Shown: positions 36,353 through 45,743, counted from the stretch's first letter. The stretch: 64,000 nt of DNA from Aliikangiella maris (GCF_040719265.1 NZ_JBFDAH010000009.1:1-64000), one strand, 5' to 3'. Made by a program: numbers and translations. Notes: generated by a model not told the origin, from the letters alone.

Positions 36353-36889
36353 ATGATGAACGGTGGACAAAATAAACAAACTGAAAAATTAAAAAATAGT
36401 ACATCTGAAAAACAAAACGATTCAGTTGATACCGATAGCCGAGGTCCGTCGATTTTTATTCCTCCACCATTGATAGTTTTTTGTATCATATTGAGTGGTT
36501 ATGGTTTAGGGTTTTTATGGCCAATTAATATTAACCTTCAATGGCTACCCAATCTAGGTATTTTGTTATTTAGTATCGGTTGTTTACTCGCACTATTTGC
36601 CAGCCAACTTTTTTTTCGATTAAAAACCTCAATTGAACCTTGGAAGCCAACCAGCAAAGTAATTACACAAGGTATTTATCGATATTCACGCAACCCAATT
36701 TACCTGGCTTTCTTATTTTTTCAACTGGGTATCGGATTTTATTTCATTAAGTTTTGGATAGTGCTGTTGACGGCTTTAACCTTTTGGATACTCGATCGAT
36801 TTGTTGTGAATAAAGAAGAAGTTTATCTCCAGCAAAAATTTGGGCAGGAATATTTAAATTATAAAAAGCAAGTTAGCAAATGGATTTAA
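36353..36889 (+). CDS. Isoprenylcysteine methyltransferase-like (ICMT/PEMT) membrane protein
   Basis: A 178-residue integral membrane protein with a charged N-terminus, about four hydrophobic helices (PLIVFCIILSGYGLGFLWP; LGILLFSIGCLLALFASQ; YLAFLFFQLGIGFYFI; IVLLTALTFWILDRF) and the ICMT/phospholipid-methyltransferase signature: ITQGIYRYSRNPIYLAF and the C-terminal EEVYLQQKFGQEYLNYKKQ. Members methylate lipids or other hydrophobic acceptors using SAM; the substrate here is unknown. It precedes a bidirectional terminator. Confidence 0.85.
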   Translation: MMNGGQNKQTEKLKNSTSEKQNDSVDTDSRGPSIFIPPPLIVFCIILSGYGLGFLWPININLQWLPNLGILLFSIGCLLALFASQLFFRLKTSIEPWKPTSKVITQGIYRYSRNPIYLAFLFFQLGIGFYFIKFWIVLLTALTFWILDRFVVNKEEVYLQQKFGQEYLNYKKQVSKWI

Positions 36890-36905
36890 AATCCTGACTA
36901 AATGA

Positions 36906-36980
36906 TTAAAGCTTTTTTAGTTTTTGTATATGTCGAATAACTTCGTCTGCTTTTAATGGACCACCATGTCCCATGTAATA
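36906..36980 (-). pseudogene. C-terminal remnant of an MBL-fold hydrolase gene
   Basis: On the minus strand 24 codons ending in TAA (36906-36908) encode YYMGHGGPLKADEVIRHIQK followed by LKKL. GHGGP followed by a helix and a basic tail is the characteristic C-terminus of many metallo-beta-lactamase-fold proteins. Nothing upstream continues the gene; the sequence runs straight into the hairpin at 36988. I read it as the truncated tail of a deleted gene. At 24 residues, chance is not excluded. Confidence 0.5.
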
Positions 36981-36987
36981 TGAAAAA

Positions 36988-37020
36988 CGGAGGCTTAACA
37001 GCCTCCGTCATTATTTGTTT
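36988..37020. terminator. Bidirectional intrinsic terminator
   Basis: CGGAGGC (36988-36994) pairs with GCCTCCG (37001-37007), loop TTAACA. On the minus strand the stem is followed by TTTTT, well suited to end the S8 protease transcript; on the plus strand a weaker T-rich run follows and could end the ICMT transcript. Confidence 0.85.
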
Positions 37021-37074
37021 TTTTGTATCACGTTTTTACTAATTCAAGCGATAAAATAAGACTAAACAATAATA

Positions 37075-39168
37075 CTAATTGGGTGTCGCTTTAACGTTTA
37101 TTGACGCGCCAGATACTGCACTATATCCATACACATCAATATACCAGGTATCTGCTGCTGGATTAGTAAAGCTACAACTTTCATCGTTCCCACTTTTATA
37201 AGGCCGACAATCATAAGCGCTTTGTGTTGACTGGCTCCCTTTGCGTACATAAAGATCGGCATCGCCAGTGCCACCAGACATAGTAACAGTCAAGCTAGAG
37301 TAGCCTGCTGGTAATTCCTGGGTGTATCTTGCCCAACTACCTTGTGCAACCGAAACATTATTGATGGTGCGATCAATGAGTTCGCCATTAGGTGGGTTAG
37401 TTGTACCACCATCATAACTACCAGTTAAAGTAAGCCCGGTAAAGCTGCTGTAAGCTTTAACTCTCACATAATAAGTACCGCCAGCCTGAGATCCAGTACA
37501 AGACTCATTATTTCCACTCAGGTAAGGTCGACAGTCATAATCGGTATCACTGGGTTGAGATCCAAATTTTACATAGAGGTCGGCATCACCAGAACCACCA
37601 CTGGTTTGAATTTTAATATTTGAAGCGTCTGCTGGAACTGTAAAGGTATATAGCTTCTCTTGACCGGTACTGGCTGAAATCCCCGTAACAGGAACACCAT
37701 TTGTCAGTTCACTACCTCCTGGTGGGGGCGGTGGGGGTGTGGTTCCTGAATCTGCTGCATTAACTGCCGCTGGAGCGTCCAGCAAGCCTGCACCACAATT
37801 ATTGGTATTACAACTTGAACTGCTACCAAATGGACGTGCTGATTGCTTTAACTTTTGCTCAACTTCTGTGGGCGTTAAGTTTGGATTTACCGCAAACATC
37901 AGTGCAGCAACGCCAGCAACATGGGGCGAAGCCATTGATGTCCCAGCATACCAGGCATAGTTATCGGTGCTCGGTGTTGTGCGGCCGGTGTTAAGTGTTG
38001 ATAAAACCCCTACACTATTACCTGACTCACCACCTGGTGCAGCAATGTCAATTAGCGAGCCATAATTTGAATAACTTGCGCGATTCCCATTTTTATTGGT
38101 TGCAGCAACCGCAATAACACCGGGGCAGTTAGCTGGTGTAAAATTTTGGACATCGGAATTACTGTTTCCAGCTGCAACGACAACAACTGCACCATTAGCG
38201 CGTGCTGAATTAACCGCGTTTTGTGATGTTTGACTGCAAGAGCCTTGTCCGCCAAGACTCAAATTAAGAACCTTAGCTGGGTTAGGGTTGGTTGGTACGC
38301 CACTGACACTGCCGCCAGCAGACCAAACGATTGCATCTGCGATGTCAGCCATTGTACCACCACATCGACCGAGCACTCGAGCTGTCACTAATTTAGCCTG
38401 ATAAGCAATACCTGCAACTCCAACACCATTATTACTTTCTGCAGCAATAGTACCCGCTACGTGTGTACCGTGCCATGAAGAATTGGTTGCTCTTGGGTTA
38501 CCACACACATTCGCTGCTTCAATCCAATCGCCTTCATCAGATGCATCGGAGTCACGGCCATTACCATCGCGAGCAGTTGTTGAGTTTGATATAAAATCGT
38601 AACCACCAATAATATTGTCGGCAAGATCTTGGTGCAGACGATGGCCAGTATCGATAACTGCGACAGTCACGCCTTGACCTTTTGATTTGTCCCATGCTGG
38701 TTCAACATTGATGCCCACACTTGTGCTGTTGTAGTGCCATTGCTGTGAATAGCTAGGGTCGTTTACTGTGGCAACCGCATGCATAATTAAATTAGGTTCG
38801 GCATATTCCACATTAGGATCTTGTGATAATTTAAAAGCTAAACGTTCTAATTCATCTGCCGATAATCTTTTTTCAGTTTGTACGACTTGTGCATCAAATG
38901 CATTGAAGCGATGATGGGTTAATTTTACGCCCAAGCTGTTAGATAAAGCCTTCATTGCCGACGTAGAAGATCGTTGTGACATCATTTTTGAAGCACTTAG
39001 GCCGTTGCTTTGATCCTTCCACTTAATAATTAAGCCTTCGCCTTGTTGTTGGATTTGACTTTGATTTTGAGGATCGTTCGTGACTGCACTGACTAATTGA
39101 TTGTTTGCCAGTGTATAGCTTGAACCCATAGCAATTAGAACTGTAGTGACTATTCTTTTTAGTTTCAT
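37075..39168 (-). CDS. Secreted S8 serine protease (subtilase) with two PPC domains
   Basis: A 697-residue exported peptidase. Signal peptide (IVTTVLIAMGSSYTLA), inhibitor-like propeptide (about 25-135, ending QDPNVEYAEPNLIMHA), and a subtilisin catalytic domain with D173 in AVIDTG, H233 in WHGTHVAGT and S411 in GTSMASPHVAG. A Pro-rich linker (PPPPPPGG) leads to two tandem pre-peptidase C-terminal (PPC) domains with GDADLYVKFG and GDADLYVRKG cores and paired Cys (YDCRPY…ESC). This is the layout of extracellular proteases of marine gammaproteobacteria: proteolytic maturation removes the propeptide, and PPC domains aid secretion or substrate binding. A terminator lies downstream. Confidence 0.96.
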   Translation of the reverse strand: MKLKRIVTTVLIAMGSSYTLANNQLVSAVTNDPQNQSQIQQQGEGLIIKWKDQSNGLSASKMMSQRSSTSAMKALSNSLGVKLTHHRFNAFDAQVVQTEKRLSADELERLAFKLSQDPNVEYAEPNLIMHAVATVNDPSYSQQWHYNSTSVGINVEPAWDKSKGQGVTVAVIDTGHRLHQDLADNIIGGYDFISNSTTARDGNGRDSDASDEGDWIEAANVCGNPRATNSSWHGTHVAGTIAAESNNGVGVAGIAYQAKLVTARVLGRCGGTMADIADAIVWSAGGSVSGVPTNPNPAKVLNLSLGGQGSCSQTSQNAVNSARANGAVVVVAAGNSNSDVQNFTPANCPGVIAVAATNKNGNRASYSNYGSLIDIAAPGGESGNSVGVLSTLNTGRTTPSTDNYAWYAGTSMASPHVAGVAALMFAVNPNLTPTEVEQKLKQSARPFGSSSSCNTNNCGAGLLDAPAAVNAADSGTTPPPPPPGGSELTNGVPVTGISASTGQEKLYTFTVPADASNIKIQTSGGSGDADLYVKFGSQPSDTDYDCRPYLSGNNESCTGSQAGGTYYVRVKAYSSFTGLTLTGSYDGGTTNPPNGELIDRTINNVSVAQGSWARYTQELPAGYSSLTVTMSGGTGDADLYVRKGSQSTQSAYDCRPYKSGNDESCSFTNPAADTWYIDVYGYSAVSGASINVKATPN

Positions 39169-39467
39169 ATATATACCTGTATTATGTTATATCGTATCAT
39201 TTAATTGTTAAATAGAGATGATATATCAAATCATTTTAGTGATATGTTTGTTATAAATTGCATGTAGATACTGCACGTGTTCCCGTCTAGATGCCTGAAA
39301 AATAATATTGACTTAATCAACTTTTTGCAAATTAAAAACCGTGCAAAGCGCACATAATTTTATTGTTAATATTACCTGTGATTTTTTTTGAGTGAATAAA
39401 AAATGAGTTTGAATACGTCAATTGACGTATCCGAATTTAAAAATGCTACCGTAATGAATTGGATATG

Positions 39468-39938
39468 CTAGATGGGTTTCACTTTAAATAAGCCAACTTC
39501 AACAGAGGTTACTTCGACACGTTGTCCTTTATTAATGGATTGAATATTGAATGCCGGATCAATCTCAACGCGCCAATTGATTCCCGAATAGGAAGTTACA
39601 ACAGAATCAGTAGAAGAGATGGTCTCTTTTAATACAAATTGATAACCAATAATATCACTACTATTATCTTTGGCGACGGGCTCATTGTTTTGTAATTTCT
39701 TAAATGGTTTCCATAAAGCAACCGTCAGCAATCCCGAGTTAATACCGGTACCAGCGAATCCTGCGATCCAGGTTTCCGGTAAAATACCAAATGACATTAA
39801 TCCACCAGTCAGTACACCACCCAAACCAGCAAATAAAAATATACCACTGACAAATCCGGTGATGACTTCAATGGCTAATAGCACAAATCCTAAGACTAAC
39901 CAAAACTCTGCCATATGTTGAGTGATGTATTCAGTCAT
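39468..39938 (-). CDS. NfeD-like membrane protein
   Basis: A 156-residue protein with N-terminal membrane helices (FWLVLGFVLLAIEVITGF; GIFLFAGLGGVLTGGLMSF) and a C-terminal OB-fold-like domain (INWRVEIDPAFNIQSINKGQ then VEVTSVEVGLFKVKP). It is the short NfeD1b type encoded next to SPFH proteins; the pair is usually cotranscribed and thought to act in membrane-microdomain quality control. It follows the SPFH gene by about 60 bp on the same strand. Confidence 0.88.
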   Translation of the reverse strand: MTEYITQHMAEFWLVLGFVLLAIEVITGFVSGIFLFAGLGGVLTGGLMSFGILPETWIAGFAGTGINSGLLTVALWKPFKKLQNNEPVAKDNSSDIIGYQFVLKETISSTDSVVTSYSGINWRVEIDPAFNIQSINKGQRVEVTSVEVGLFKVKPI

Positions 39939-40001
39939 ATTTATCTCCCGAATGAAAACATTAATAATTATTGCAATTGCTATTCGCTAAAAATGTTGTC
40001 G

Positions 40002-40958
40002 CTATGAAGTGACATTTTTATTAGCGTTTAGTGTATTAATTATTGTCATTGCTTCAGCAACGACGTTAGCTGGGCTGCTATTACCATCGGGTAATAAAAC
40101 AACCGTTGACTCTTTAGCGATTTTTTCCTTGGCAATAATCGCTTTATCTGCCAGTTCGAGTTGAATCGCTTTTTGTCCTTCTGCGGTATTAGCGATTTGT
40201 CCAACGGTTTCCAGTGCTTTGGCTTTTGCATCGGCAACTGCAATAATGGCTTCTGCTTCACCTTGCGCTCTTAAAATTTGTTCCGCCTTGTCCGCTTCTG
40301 CGGCAAGAACTTGCGCTTGTTTATCACCTTCAGCAACGTTAATTGCTGACTGTCTTTGTCCTTCTGATTCTAAGATCGTGGCGCGCTTCTCGCGCTCGGC
40401 TTTCATTTGACGCTCCATCGCATCGAGAATTGTACGTGGCGGTTCAATATCTTTTATTTCATAACGCATAACCTGAATGCCCCAAGGTTCTGACGCAGCG
40501 TTAATTGCATTGACAATATTGACGTTCAAGCTTTCACGTTCTTCAAAGGTTTTATCTAAATCAATTTTACCAATTTCACTACGCATTGTTGTTTGTGCTA
40601 ACTGAGTGACCGCATAAACATAGTCATCGACGCCATAAGATGCTTTATAGGGGTCAAGTAGTTTGATATACAGCACGCCATCGACAATTAATGAAATATT
40701 ATCTTTAGTAATGGCTGATTGGCTAGGAACATCATAAGCATGTTCTTTTAAGGATTGATCGTAAGCGACTTTGTCAATAAACGGGATTAAAATATTCAAA
40801 CCCGCAGTCATTGATTTTTGGTACTTACCAAAGCGTTCAACAACATAAGCTCGGTTTTGTGGTACAAACTTTACAGAAGACTTGACTAAAATAATGATTA
40901 ACAGTGCCAGCCCTGTCCAGAAGTTGAAAATAATGTTCATTAGTTCATTGATATCCAT
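40002..40958 (-). CDS. SPFH/band-7 protein (QmcA/stomatin-like)
   Basis: A 318-residue membrane-anchored protein: an N-terminal hydrophobic helix (FWTGLALLIIILVKSSV), the band-7 domain with RAYVVERFGKYQKSMTAGLN and ERESLNVNIVNAINAASEPW, the conserved IKDIEPP, then a long Ala/Glu/Lys coiled coil (RATILESEGQRQSAINVAEG and further). Resembles E. coli QmcA (YbbK). It forms large membrane-bound oligomers in the family. Operon with the NfeD-like gene. Confidence 0.92.
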   Translation of the reverse strand: MDINELMNIIFNFWTGLALLIIILVKSSVKFVPQNRAYVVERFGKYQKSMTAGLNILIPFIDKVAYDQSLKEHAYDVPSQSAITKDNISLIVDGVLYIKLLDPYKASYGVDDYVYAVTQLAQTTMRSEIGKIDLDKTFEERESLNVNIVNAINAASEPWGIQVMRYEIKDIEPPRTILDAMERQMKAEREKRATILESEGQRQSAINVAEGDKQAQVLAAEADKAEQILRAQGEAEAIIAVADAKAKALETVGQIANTAEGQKAIQLELADKAIIAKEKIAKESTVVLLPDGNSSPANVVAEAMTIINTLNANKNVTS

Positions 40959-41450
40959 TATTAATTCCTTAATTTGTTACGGGTTAAGGTAGCAGAATAT
41001 CAGAATTCACCAAAAAATAAATTAAAATCCAGAGGTAAAACACAAATGAATTCAAATAAATATTAATTAACACTTTAATCGGATTGAAATGATTTTTAAT
41101 TGAAATAATCAACTTACTGAGGCGTTAGATACTGTTTTAATTATCAAAAATACATAGTTATTGCCGCACTTTTGTATAGCTACTACCTCTCCTAGAGATT
41201 TTTTTGTAATTAGTTCAAATATCCCGTTGAGAACATCTAATATTATTGAGTATCTCAGCTTTCTGAAACTTGCTGATATCACACGAAATGATTGAAGTTT
41301 TGATAGCTTGAAAAAGACTAAACAACATTAGTGAAAACAGCTTATACAAATAGCTAATAAACAAAATAATAGTTTTCACTTTAATAATAATCGACCAATC
41401 GGGCCATTCTTTAAGACAAAAGTCCATAAGTTCTAACGAGGAGAGAACTG
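40959..41450. other. Intergenic region before the ferritin-like gene
   Basis: Nearly 490 bp of AT-rich sequence containing the presumed divergent promoters of the SPFH pair (minus) and the ferritin-like/MNIO cluster (plus). A minor CTC…GAG hairpin with a T7 run occurs near 41188-41206. An open minus-strand frame at 41215-41475 has no family resemblance and overlaps the real start, so I do not call it. No consensus promoter stands out. Confidence 0.5.
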
Positions 41451-43568
41451 ATGAAACCGTTAGTTGAACAATCATTAAAACGTATTAAGGATGTAACGCT
41501 GGCACAGACGCAAGGGCGCAGTATTGACCATTTAGCGGCAGATCTGGCTTGCGTTCAAGCAATAGCGCAAGCGGCAGTTAATGTTGAATTATTTACTATA
41601 CCTTTATACATGACGGCGCTGTATTCCATTCAAGGTACACATCAAATTAATTCGAAAAACAGTCAACTTTATACCGGACGTTGGTGGCCAGGTTCTGCTC
41701 CCTCTGCTGGTGAAAAGCTTACCGTTAATCAACAAGTTTTTAATAAAGTTTATAGTGTTTTTGTCGAAGAAATGCTGCACTTACAACTAGCGGCTAATAT
41801 GTCAAATAAACTGGGTATTACGCCAACATTTACTAGCTTGGCACTACAAACTGAAAATTTTGGGTGGCACTGTTATAACCAAGGTGGTACTACTATTCCT
41901 CATATTCTCGATTTTACAGACTGGAAAAAACAGCACACCCCCGATTTAAGTCATCTGACTGTTGAGTTAAGAGCGATGAATTCGCAACAGGTTGAGTTAT
42001 TTTTGGCCATTGAAGAAACCCAAGAAAGAGCTGAGGAATTTTTAAATAATCCAGTTATTGAAATACCCGGCTATGGAACGCGACTTAAATATTTTGAGCC
42101 TGCCCCATTTAATTGGTTTACCGCCAGTATGGATGAAAGTGACTTACCATTATTTGGCTCAATTGGTCACTTGTATTTATGTTACTGGAGTTATCTTGAA
42201 ATTCAATATAATGATGGTACTTCACTATTATCACGGTTAACCAGTGTTCAGCGGGATCAATTTAATAACACACCTGCCAGACCCTGCGCACAATACCCGG
42301 GAATTGATGCCACACTGAATGAATCGATAGATGAAGACAAACTTAAACTGCAATTAATCAACAATATTGACGCGATTACCAGCCAGGGAGAAGGTCAGGA
42401 AGTCGCTCAAAATATCATAACAATTTGGGGACATAATGAGCCTGGTTGGGCAAAGGGATTTTTACAGCAAAAACAAATGGCGGCTAACGAGTCAAATGCT
42501 CAAGATGGTGAAGTGCTTAAAAAATATCAACCTAGTGCTACTGCGTTAAAAGCAGATTATCCAGGCTATGATGACAACGGACAGCCAACGCCTATTTCTG
42601 GCAGTGCGCAGGCGAGAATTGAGGGAGCAGCAAAAGATCATTTTGCCTTATTTAGTGAAGTACAGGCACTGATTCAACATGCTGACTATTTGACTTGGGA
42701 CAAATGGCACCAGAAACATCCAGAAAATCCGTGGCAGTCGAGTATGTTAGGCAAAGATGGTGCTCCTAATTTACCATCGACTCAAGAAGTGGCTGATGCG
42801 TTAAATCGACTCAACACACCAGATAAACAAGCACAAACCTATCAAACATTAAGTCAGTCTGCCGTTGGTACAATCAAGGGAATTACTACTCAGTTGAATC
42901 GATATTGGCAGGATAGAATGGTGGAGTTTCCCTCTCCCGCAATGGGGGGCTCGGGGGATCGTGTTTCTATTTGTTGGGCTGTCACTGGAAAAGTACCCGA
43001 TTTAACACAAGGTATTGGCACGCAAAATTCTGAAACCTTATACCATGCTTGCCAAGGTATGGCGTTATATGGCAACAGCGATAATACTTGTGCTGATGTA
43101 CTGACTTATCATAGTTGCAAAGGTTCAAATGAATGTAAAACACAAGGTGGCTGTGGGTTCGTACAGAGCGCTAGTGGTGGTGGCAGTTGTAGTTCAAGTG
43201 CTGCAAAAGGTTTAAAAAGTGCGCCCGCTGATAACCTTTGCGGTAGCTTGGGTGGGTGTGCGGTACCCATTTCTGCGTCTCAATTATTCCCAATTCAAGA
43301 TGACGACGAATATCAAATGCAATTATATAAATTTGCCGGTCCGCCCAATTACAAGGCCACCAAAATAAAATGGCAAGGGCCTGAAGGAGAAAAAGACGCT
43401 ATGCCATACAAACCTGGTGATAAAGTTTACGATATTGCCTGGCAAGCCTACTGTATGGCAAAAGGCCTGGTTAAAGTAGAGGAAAATATGACGAAAGATA
43501 ACGAAGTTGAATTTCCAGAGCCGCCTAAGCCTAGTGATATTCGATTAGCCATGCCGCCTTCGACTTGA
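41451..43568 (+). CDS. Ferritin-like (VioB/iminophenyl-pyruvate dimer synthase-type) protein with Cys-rich segment
   Basis: A 705-residue cytosolic protein (no signal peptide); GAGGAGAG precedes the ATG. Residues about 30-290 form a ferritin-like domain of the kind fused to VioB/RebD: VELFTIPLYMTALYS (E46), FVEEMLHLQLAANM (E106/E107, H110), LKYFEPAPFNWF and SIGHLYLCYWSYLE, consistent with a diiron four-helix bundle. The middle part is unassigned. At 534-603 there are eight Cys in about 70 residues: C534, C547, then CKGSNECKTQGGCGF (C556, C562, C568), C580 and CGSLGGC (C597, C603). The spacing CKGxNxCKxxGGC resembles cysteine motifs of MNIO substrate peptides, and the next gene encodes an MNIO. 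I infer that the Cys segment is its target. An alternative is an iron-sulfur or zinc site. Confidence 0.8.
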   Translation: MKPLVEQSLKRIKDVTLAQTQGRSIDHLAADLACVQAIAQAAVNVELFTIPLYMTALYSIQGTHQINSKNSQLYTGRWWPGSAPSAGEKLTVNQQVFNKVYSVFVEEMLHLQLAANMSNKLGITPTFTSLALQTENFGWHCYNQGGTTIPHILDFTDWKKQHTPDLSHLTVELRAMNSQQVELFLAIEETQERAEEFLNNPVIEIPGYGTRLKYFEPAPFNWFTASMDESDLPLFGSIGHLYLCYWSYLEIQYNDGTSLLSRLTSVQRDQFNNTPARPCAQYPGIDATLNESIDEDKLKLQLINNIDAITSQGEGQEVAQNIITIWGHNEPGWAKGFLQQKQMAANESNAQDGEVLKKYQPSATALKADYPGYDDNGQPTPISGSAQARIEGAAKDHFALFSEVQALIQHADYLTWDKWHQKHPENPWQSSMLGKDGAPNLPSTQEVADALNRLNTPDKQAQTYQTLSQSAVGTIKGITTQLNRYWQDRMVEFPSPAMGGSGDRVSICWAVTGKVPDLTQGIGTQNSETLYHACQGMALYGNSDNTCADVLTYHSCKGSNECKTQGGCGFVQSASGGGSCSSSAAKGLKSAPADNLCGSLGGCAVPISASQLFPIQDDDEYQMQLYKFAGPPNYKATKIKWQGPEGEKDAMPYKPGDKVYDIAWQAYCMAKGLVKVEENMTKDNEVEFPEPPKPSDIRLAMPPST

Positions 43569-43644
43569 TTGTTTTGTGATCAAGTAATGTATTTAACGGT
43601 AATAGAACCTGAGGAAGTATATCAGGTAAGTAAGAGGGTAAAGT

Positions 43645-44583
43645 TTGAATTGTCGAATAAACGCATCTCACTTAAGTGAATCAAAGCCAGTTCGATTAAC
43701 GATGAAAAATCTTGGATTTGGCGTGGGGTTAAGGACACCCCACTTTCCTTATTTAATGAGTCATGATGATTTACTGGTGGACTGGTTTGAAATAATCAGT
43801 GAGAACTTTATGAGTAATTACGGATATGCTCGCCATGTTTTGCAAAGAATTACCAAGCAATATCCTGTAGTCATGCATGGCGTTTCTATGAATATCGGTA
43901 GTCATGAAACACTCAATTGGTCTTATCTGGAACAGCTTAAAGCACTCGCAGACTTTGTTAAACCAGAGTGGATTTCTGATCATTTGTGTTGGACAGGTGT
44001 TGCCGGCGTAAACAGTCATGATTTGTTGCCGTTACCGTTAACGGAAAGTGTACTTGAGCATGTCGCTTGCCGAGTGAATAGTGTTCAGGACTTTTTAAAG
44101 CGACCACTTATTTTAGAAAATCCTTCGACCTATATAGAGTTTCAGCAGAGTGAGTTAACTGAGTGGGAATTTTTAAGTGCACTGGTTGAAAAGACTCAGT
44201 GTGGCCTATTGTTAGATGTTAACAATGTTTATGTGTCAGCACATAATCATGGCTTTTGTGCCGTAGAGTATATTAATAACCTGCCCCACCGTCATATTGT
44301 TCAATTACATATTGCCGGGCCTACTGATGTGGGCGATTGCTTGGTAGATACGCATGACCACCCAGTACCCAATGAAGTTTGGGCACTTTATTCATTGGCG
44401 CAACAGCTTACTGGCGGAGTTGCTACCTTGCTGGAATGGGATGCGAATATTCCAGACTATGTAGACCTGGTAACTGAACTGAATAAAGCAAAAGCGGTAT
44501 TGTCGGGTGAAACACCTGAACCTGTTGAAATTATGGTTGATGATGCCATTAGCAAAGTTGTGTCGACCCCTATTGTGATTTAA
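43645..44583 (+). CDS. DUF692 multinuclear non-heme iron oxidative enzyme (MNIO)
   Basis: TIM-barrel enzyme family (BufB/MbnB/TglH type) that uses two or three irons and O2 to modify Cys residues of ribosomal peptides. The 312-residue frame starts at TTG with AGAGGG upstream; the ATG at 43702 (MKNLGFGVGLRTPH) is an alternative start that fits the family N-terminus. Iron-ligand motifs are visible: HGVSMNIGS, PEWISDHLCW, LILENPSTYIEF, LLLDVNNVYVSAHNHGF, VQLHIAG and VDTHDHPVPNEVW. It lies between the Cys-rich ferritin-like gene (76 bp upstream) and a DUF2063 partner gene (115 bp downstream), the usual arrangement of precursor, MNIO and partner. Confidence 0.93.
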   Translation: MNCRINASHLSESKPVRLTMKNLGFGVGLRTPHFPYLMSHDDLLVDWFEIISENFMSNYGYARHVLQRITKQYPVVMHGVSMNIGSHETLNWSYLEQLKALADFVKPEWISDHLCWTGVAGVNSHDLLPLPLTESVLEHVACRVNSVQDFLKRPLILENPSTYIEFQQSELTEWEFLSALVEKTQCGLLLDVNNVYVSAHNHGFCAVEYINNLPHRHIVQLHIAGPTDVGDCLVDTHDHPVPNEVWALYSLAQQLTGGVATLLEWDANIPDYVDLVTELNKAKAVLSGETPEPVEIMVDDAISKVVSTPIVI

Positions 44584-44698
44584 CAATCTAAGGATATTTA
44601 CTAAACAGGATGATAGAGACGAAATGACATAAGATGCGGTCACTTAGCGATTTGGCTGACCAGACTTAAAAATAATAACGAATGATGAATAATTCAAT

Positions 44699-45580
44699 AT
44701 GAAAAGCCATTTATCAAAAGCCGCACTGGCGCAAATACAACACTGGATGACCGAAACATTAACGGTTAGAGGTAACTTGTTTGAAAAGCTAACTGCTGCT
44801 AAACAGGCAACTGGATTATCGATGAATGAAGCTATTCGGATTCGTCCAGGTGTTAATCCGTATCGTCGCCTGGATGTTTATGCTGCTGGTTATGTTATGC
44901 GCTTGTTAGATTGCTTGAAAAGTGAATTTCCATTATTAATGCAGTTTATGGGCGAAGATATTTTTGAAACTTTTGCTAAGGCTTATATTGTTTCAATTCC
45001 ATCTGAAAACTGGAGTTTATATTCGCTTGGCGAAAAATTCAGTGACTTTTTAAAAGATACCCAACCTAACTTTTCTTGTCTGGATTTAGAGCAAGCGGCA
45101 TTTATTGAGCTGCCTGCACAAATAGCAAAATATGAACGTGCCAGAGCAGAAGTTGCGTTAGCCAAAGGACTCGAAGGTAAACAAATTGATACACAGGCAT
45201 TTAGTAGTTATCAGCAGCTACTGTTTAGTGAGCAACAACCAGTTAAAATAGCTCCTTGTGTTAGAAAAATTAAACTCGAGTATCCAATTTTACATTTAGT
45301 CGAACAAATTGAGCAGCTTAAAGATTATGCTTTACCTCAACGAAAAACTCACTATCTGGCAATTACACGTGAAAACTATCGATTGGTGAATATTGCTTTA
45401 GAAGATTGGCAATATTATTTTTTGCAATACATTGAGCAGCCAACGGTACTTAACAAAGCGATTCAATTCACCGCTAAAAAAATAAACCTTGCTAGTAGTG
45501 AAGTTTTAGCAAGGTTAATGATTTGGTTGCCAACGGCTATTTCACAGGTATTAATTGTTGATGCTGAATCGAATAAATGA
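44699..45580 (+). CDS. DUF2063-type MNIO partner protein (BufC/HvfC-like)
   Basis: A 293-residue protein with the N-terminal putative DNA-binding-like domain of the DUF2063 family: NPYRRLDVYAAGYVMRLLDC, LKSEFPLLMQFMGEDIFE and AKAYIVSIPSENWSLYSLGE. The C-terminal half (about 150-293) is less conserved. In bufferin- and methanobactin-like clusters such proteins bind the precursor peptide and present it to the MNIO, despite the historical 'DNA-binding' label. It is the last gene of the putative three-gene cluster. No signal peptide. Confidence 0.85.
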   Translation: MKSHLSKAALAQIQHWMTETLTVRGNLFEKLTAAKQATGLSMNEAIRIRPGVNPYRRLDVYAAGYVMRLLDCLKSEFPLLMQFMGEDIFETFAKAYIVSIPSENWSLYSLGEKFSDFLKDTQPNFSCLDLEQAAFIELPAQIAKYERARAEVALAKGLEGKQIDTQAFSSYQQLLFSEQQPVKIAPCVRKIKLEYPILHLVEQIEQLKDYALPQRKTHYLAITRENYRLVNIALEDWQYYFLQYIEQPTVLNKAIQFTAKKINLASSEVLARLMIWLPTAISQVLIVDAESNK

Positions 45581-45743
45581 TGTTAACCATTTTTGAAATT
45601 AGTTATTATCTTAAAATCTTTTGGCCACCAGTTAACCCTTAAATAAAATTGTGTGAATATCAAATTTATTAATCTCACTATAGTGTGTCAGGTAATTGCT
45701 TTGGCCAACAAATCTGTTAATTCAAAAAACTTAGAGAGTATCA

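Noticed and set aside
41215..41475. Minus-strand open frame of 86 codons upstream of the ferritin-like gene
   Set aside because: It overlaps the start and ribosome-binding site of the real gene, has low-complexity composition and no recognisable motif.
44699..45580. DNA-binding regulator
   Set aside because: The DUF2063 'putative DNA-binding' name is historical; next to a DUF692 gene a precursor-presenting partner role is better supported.
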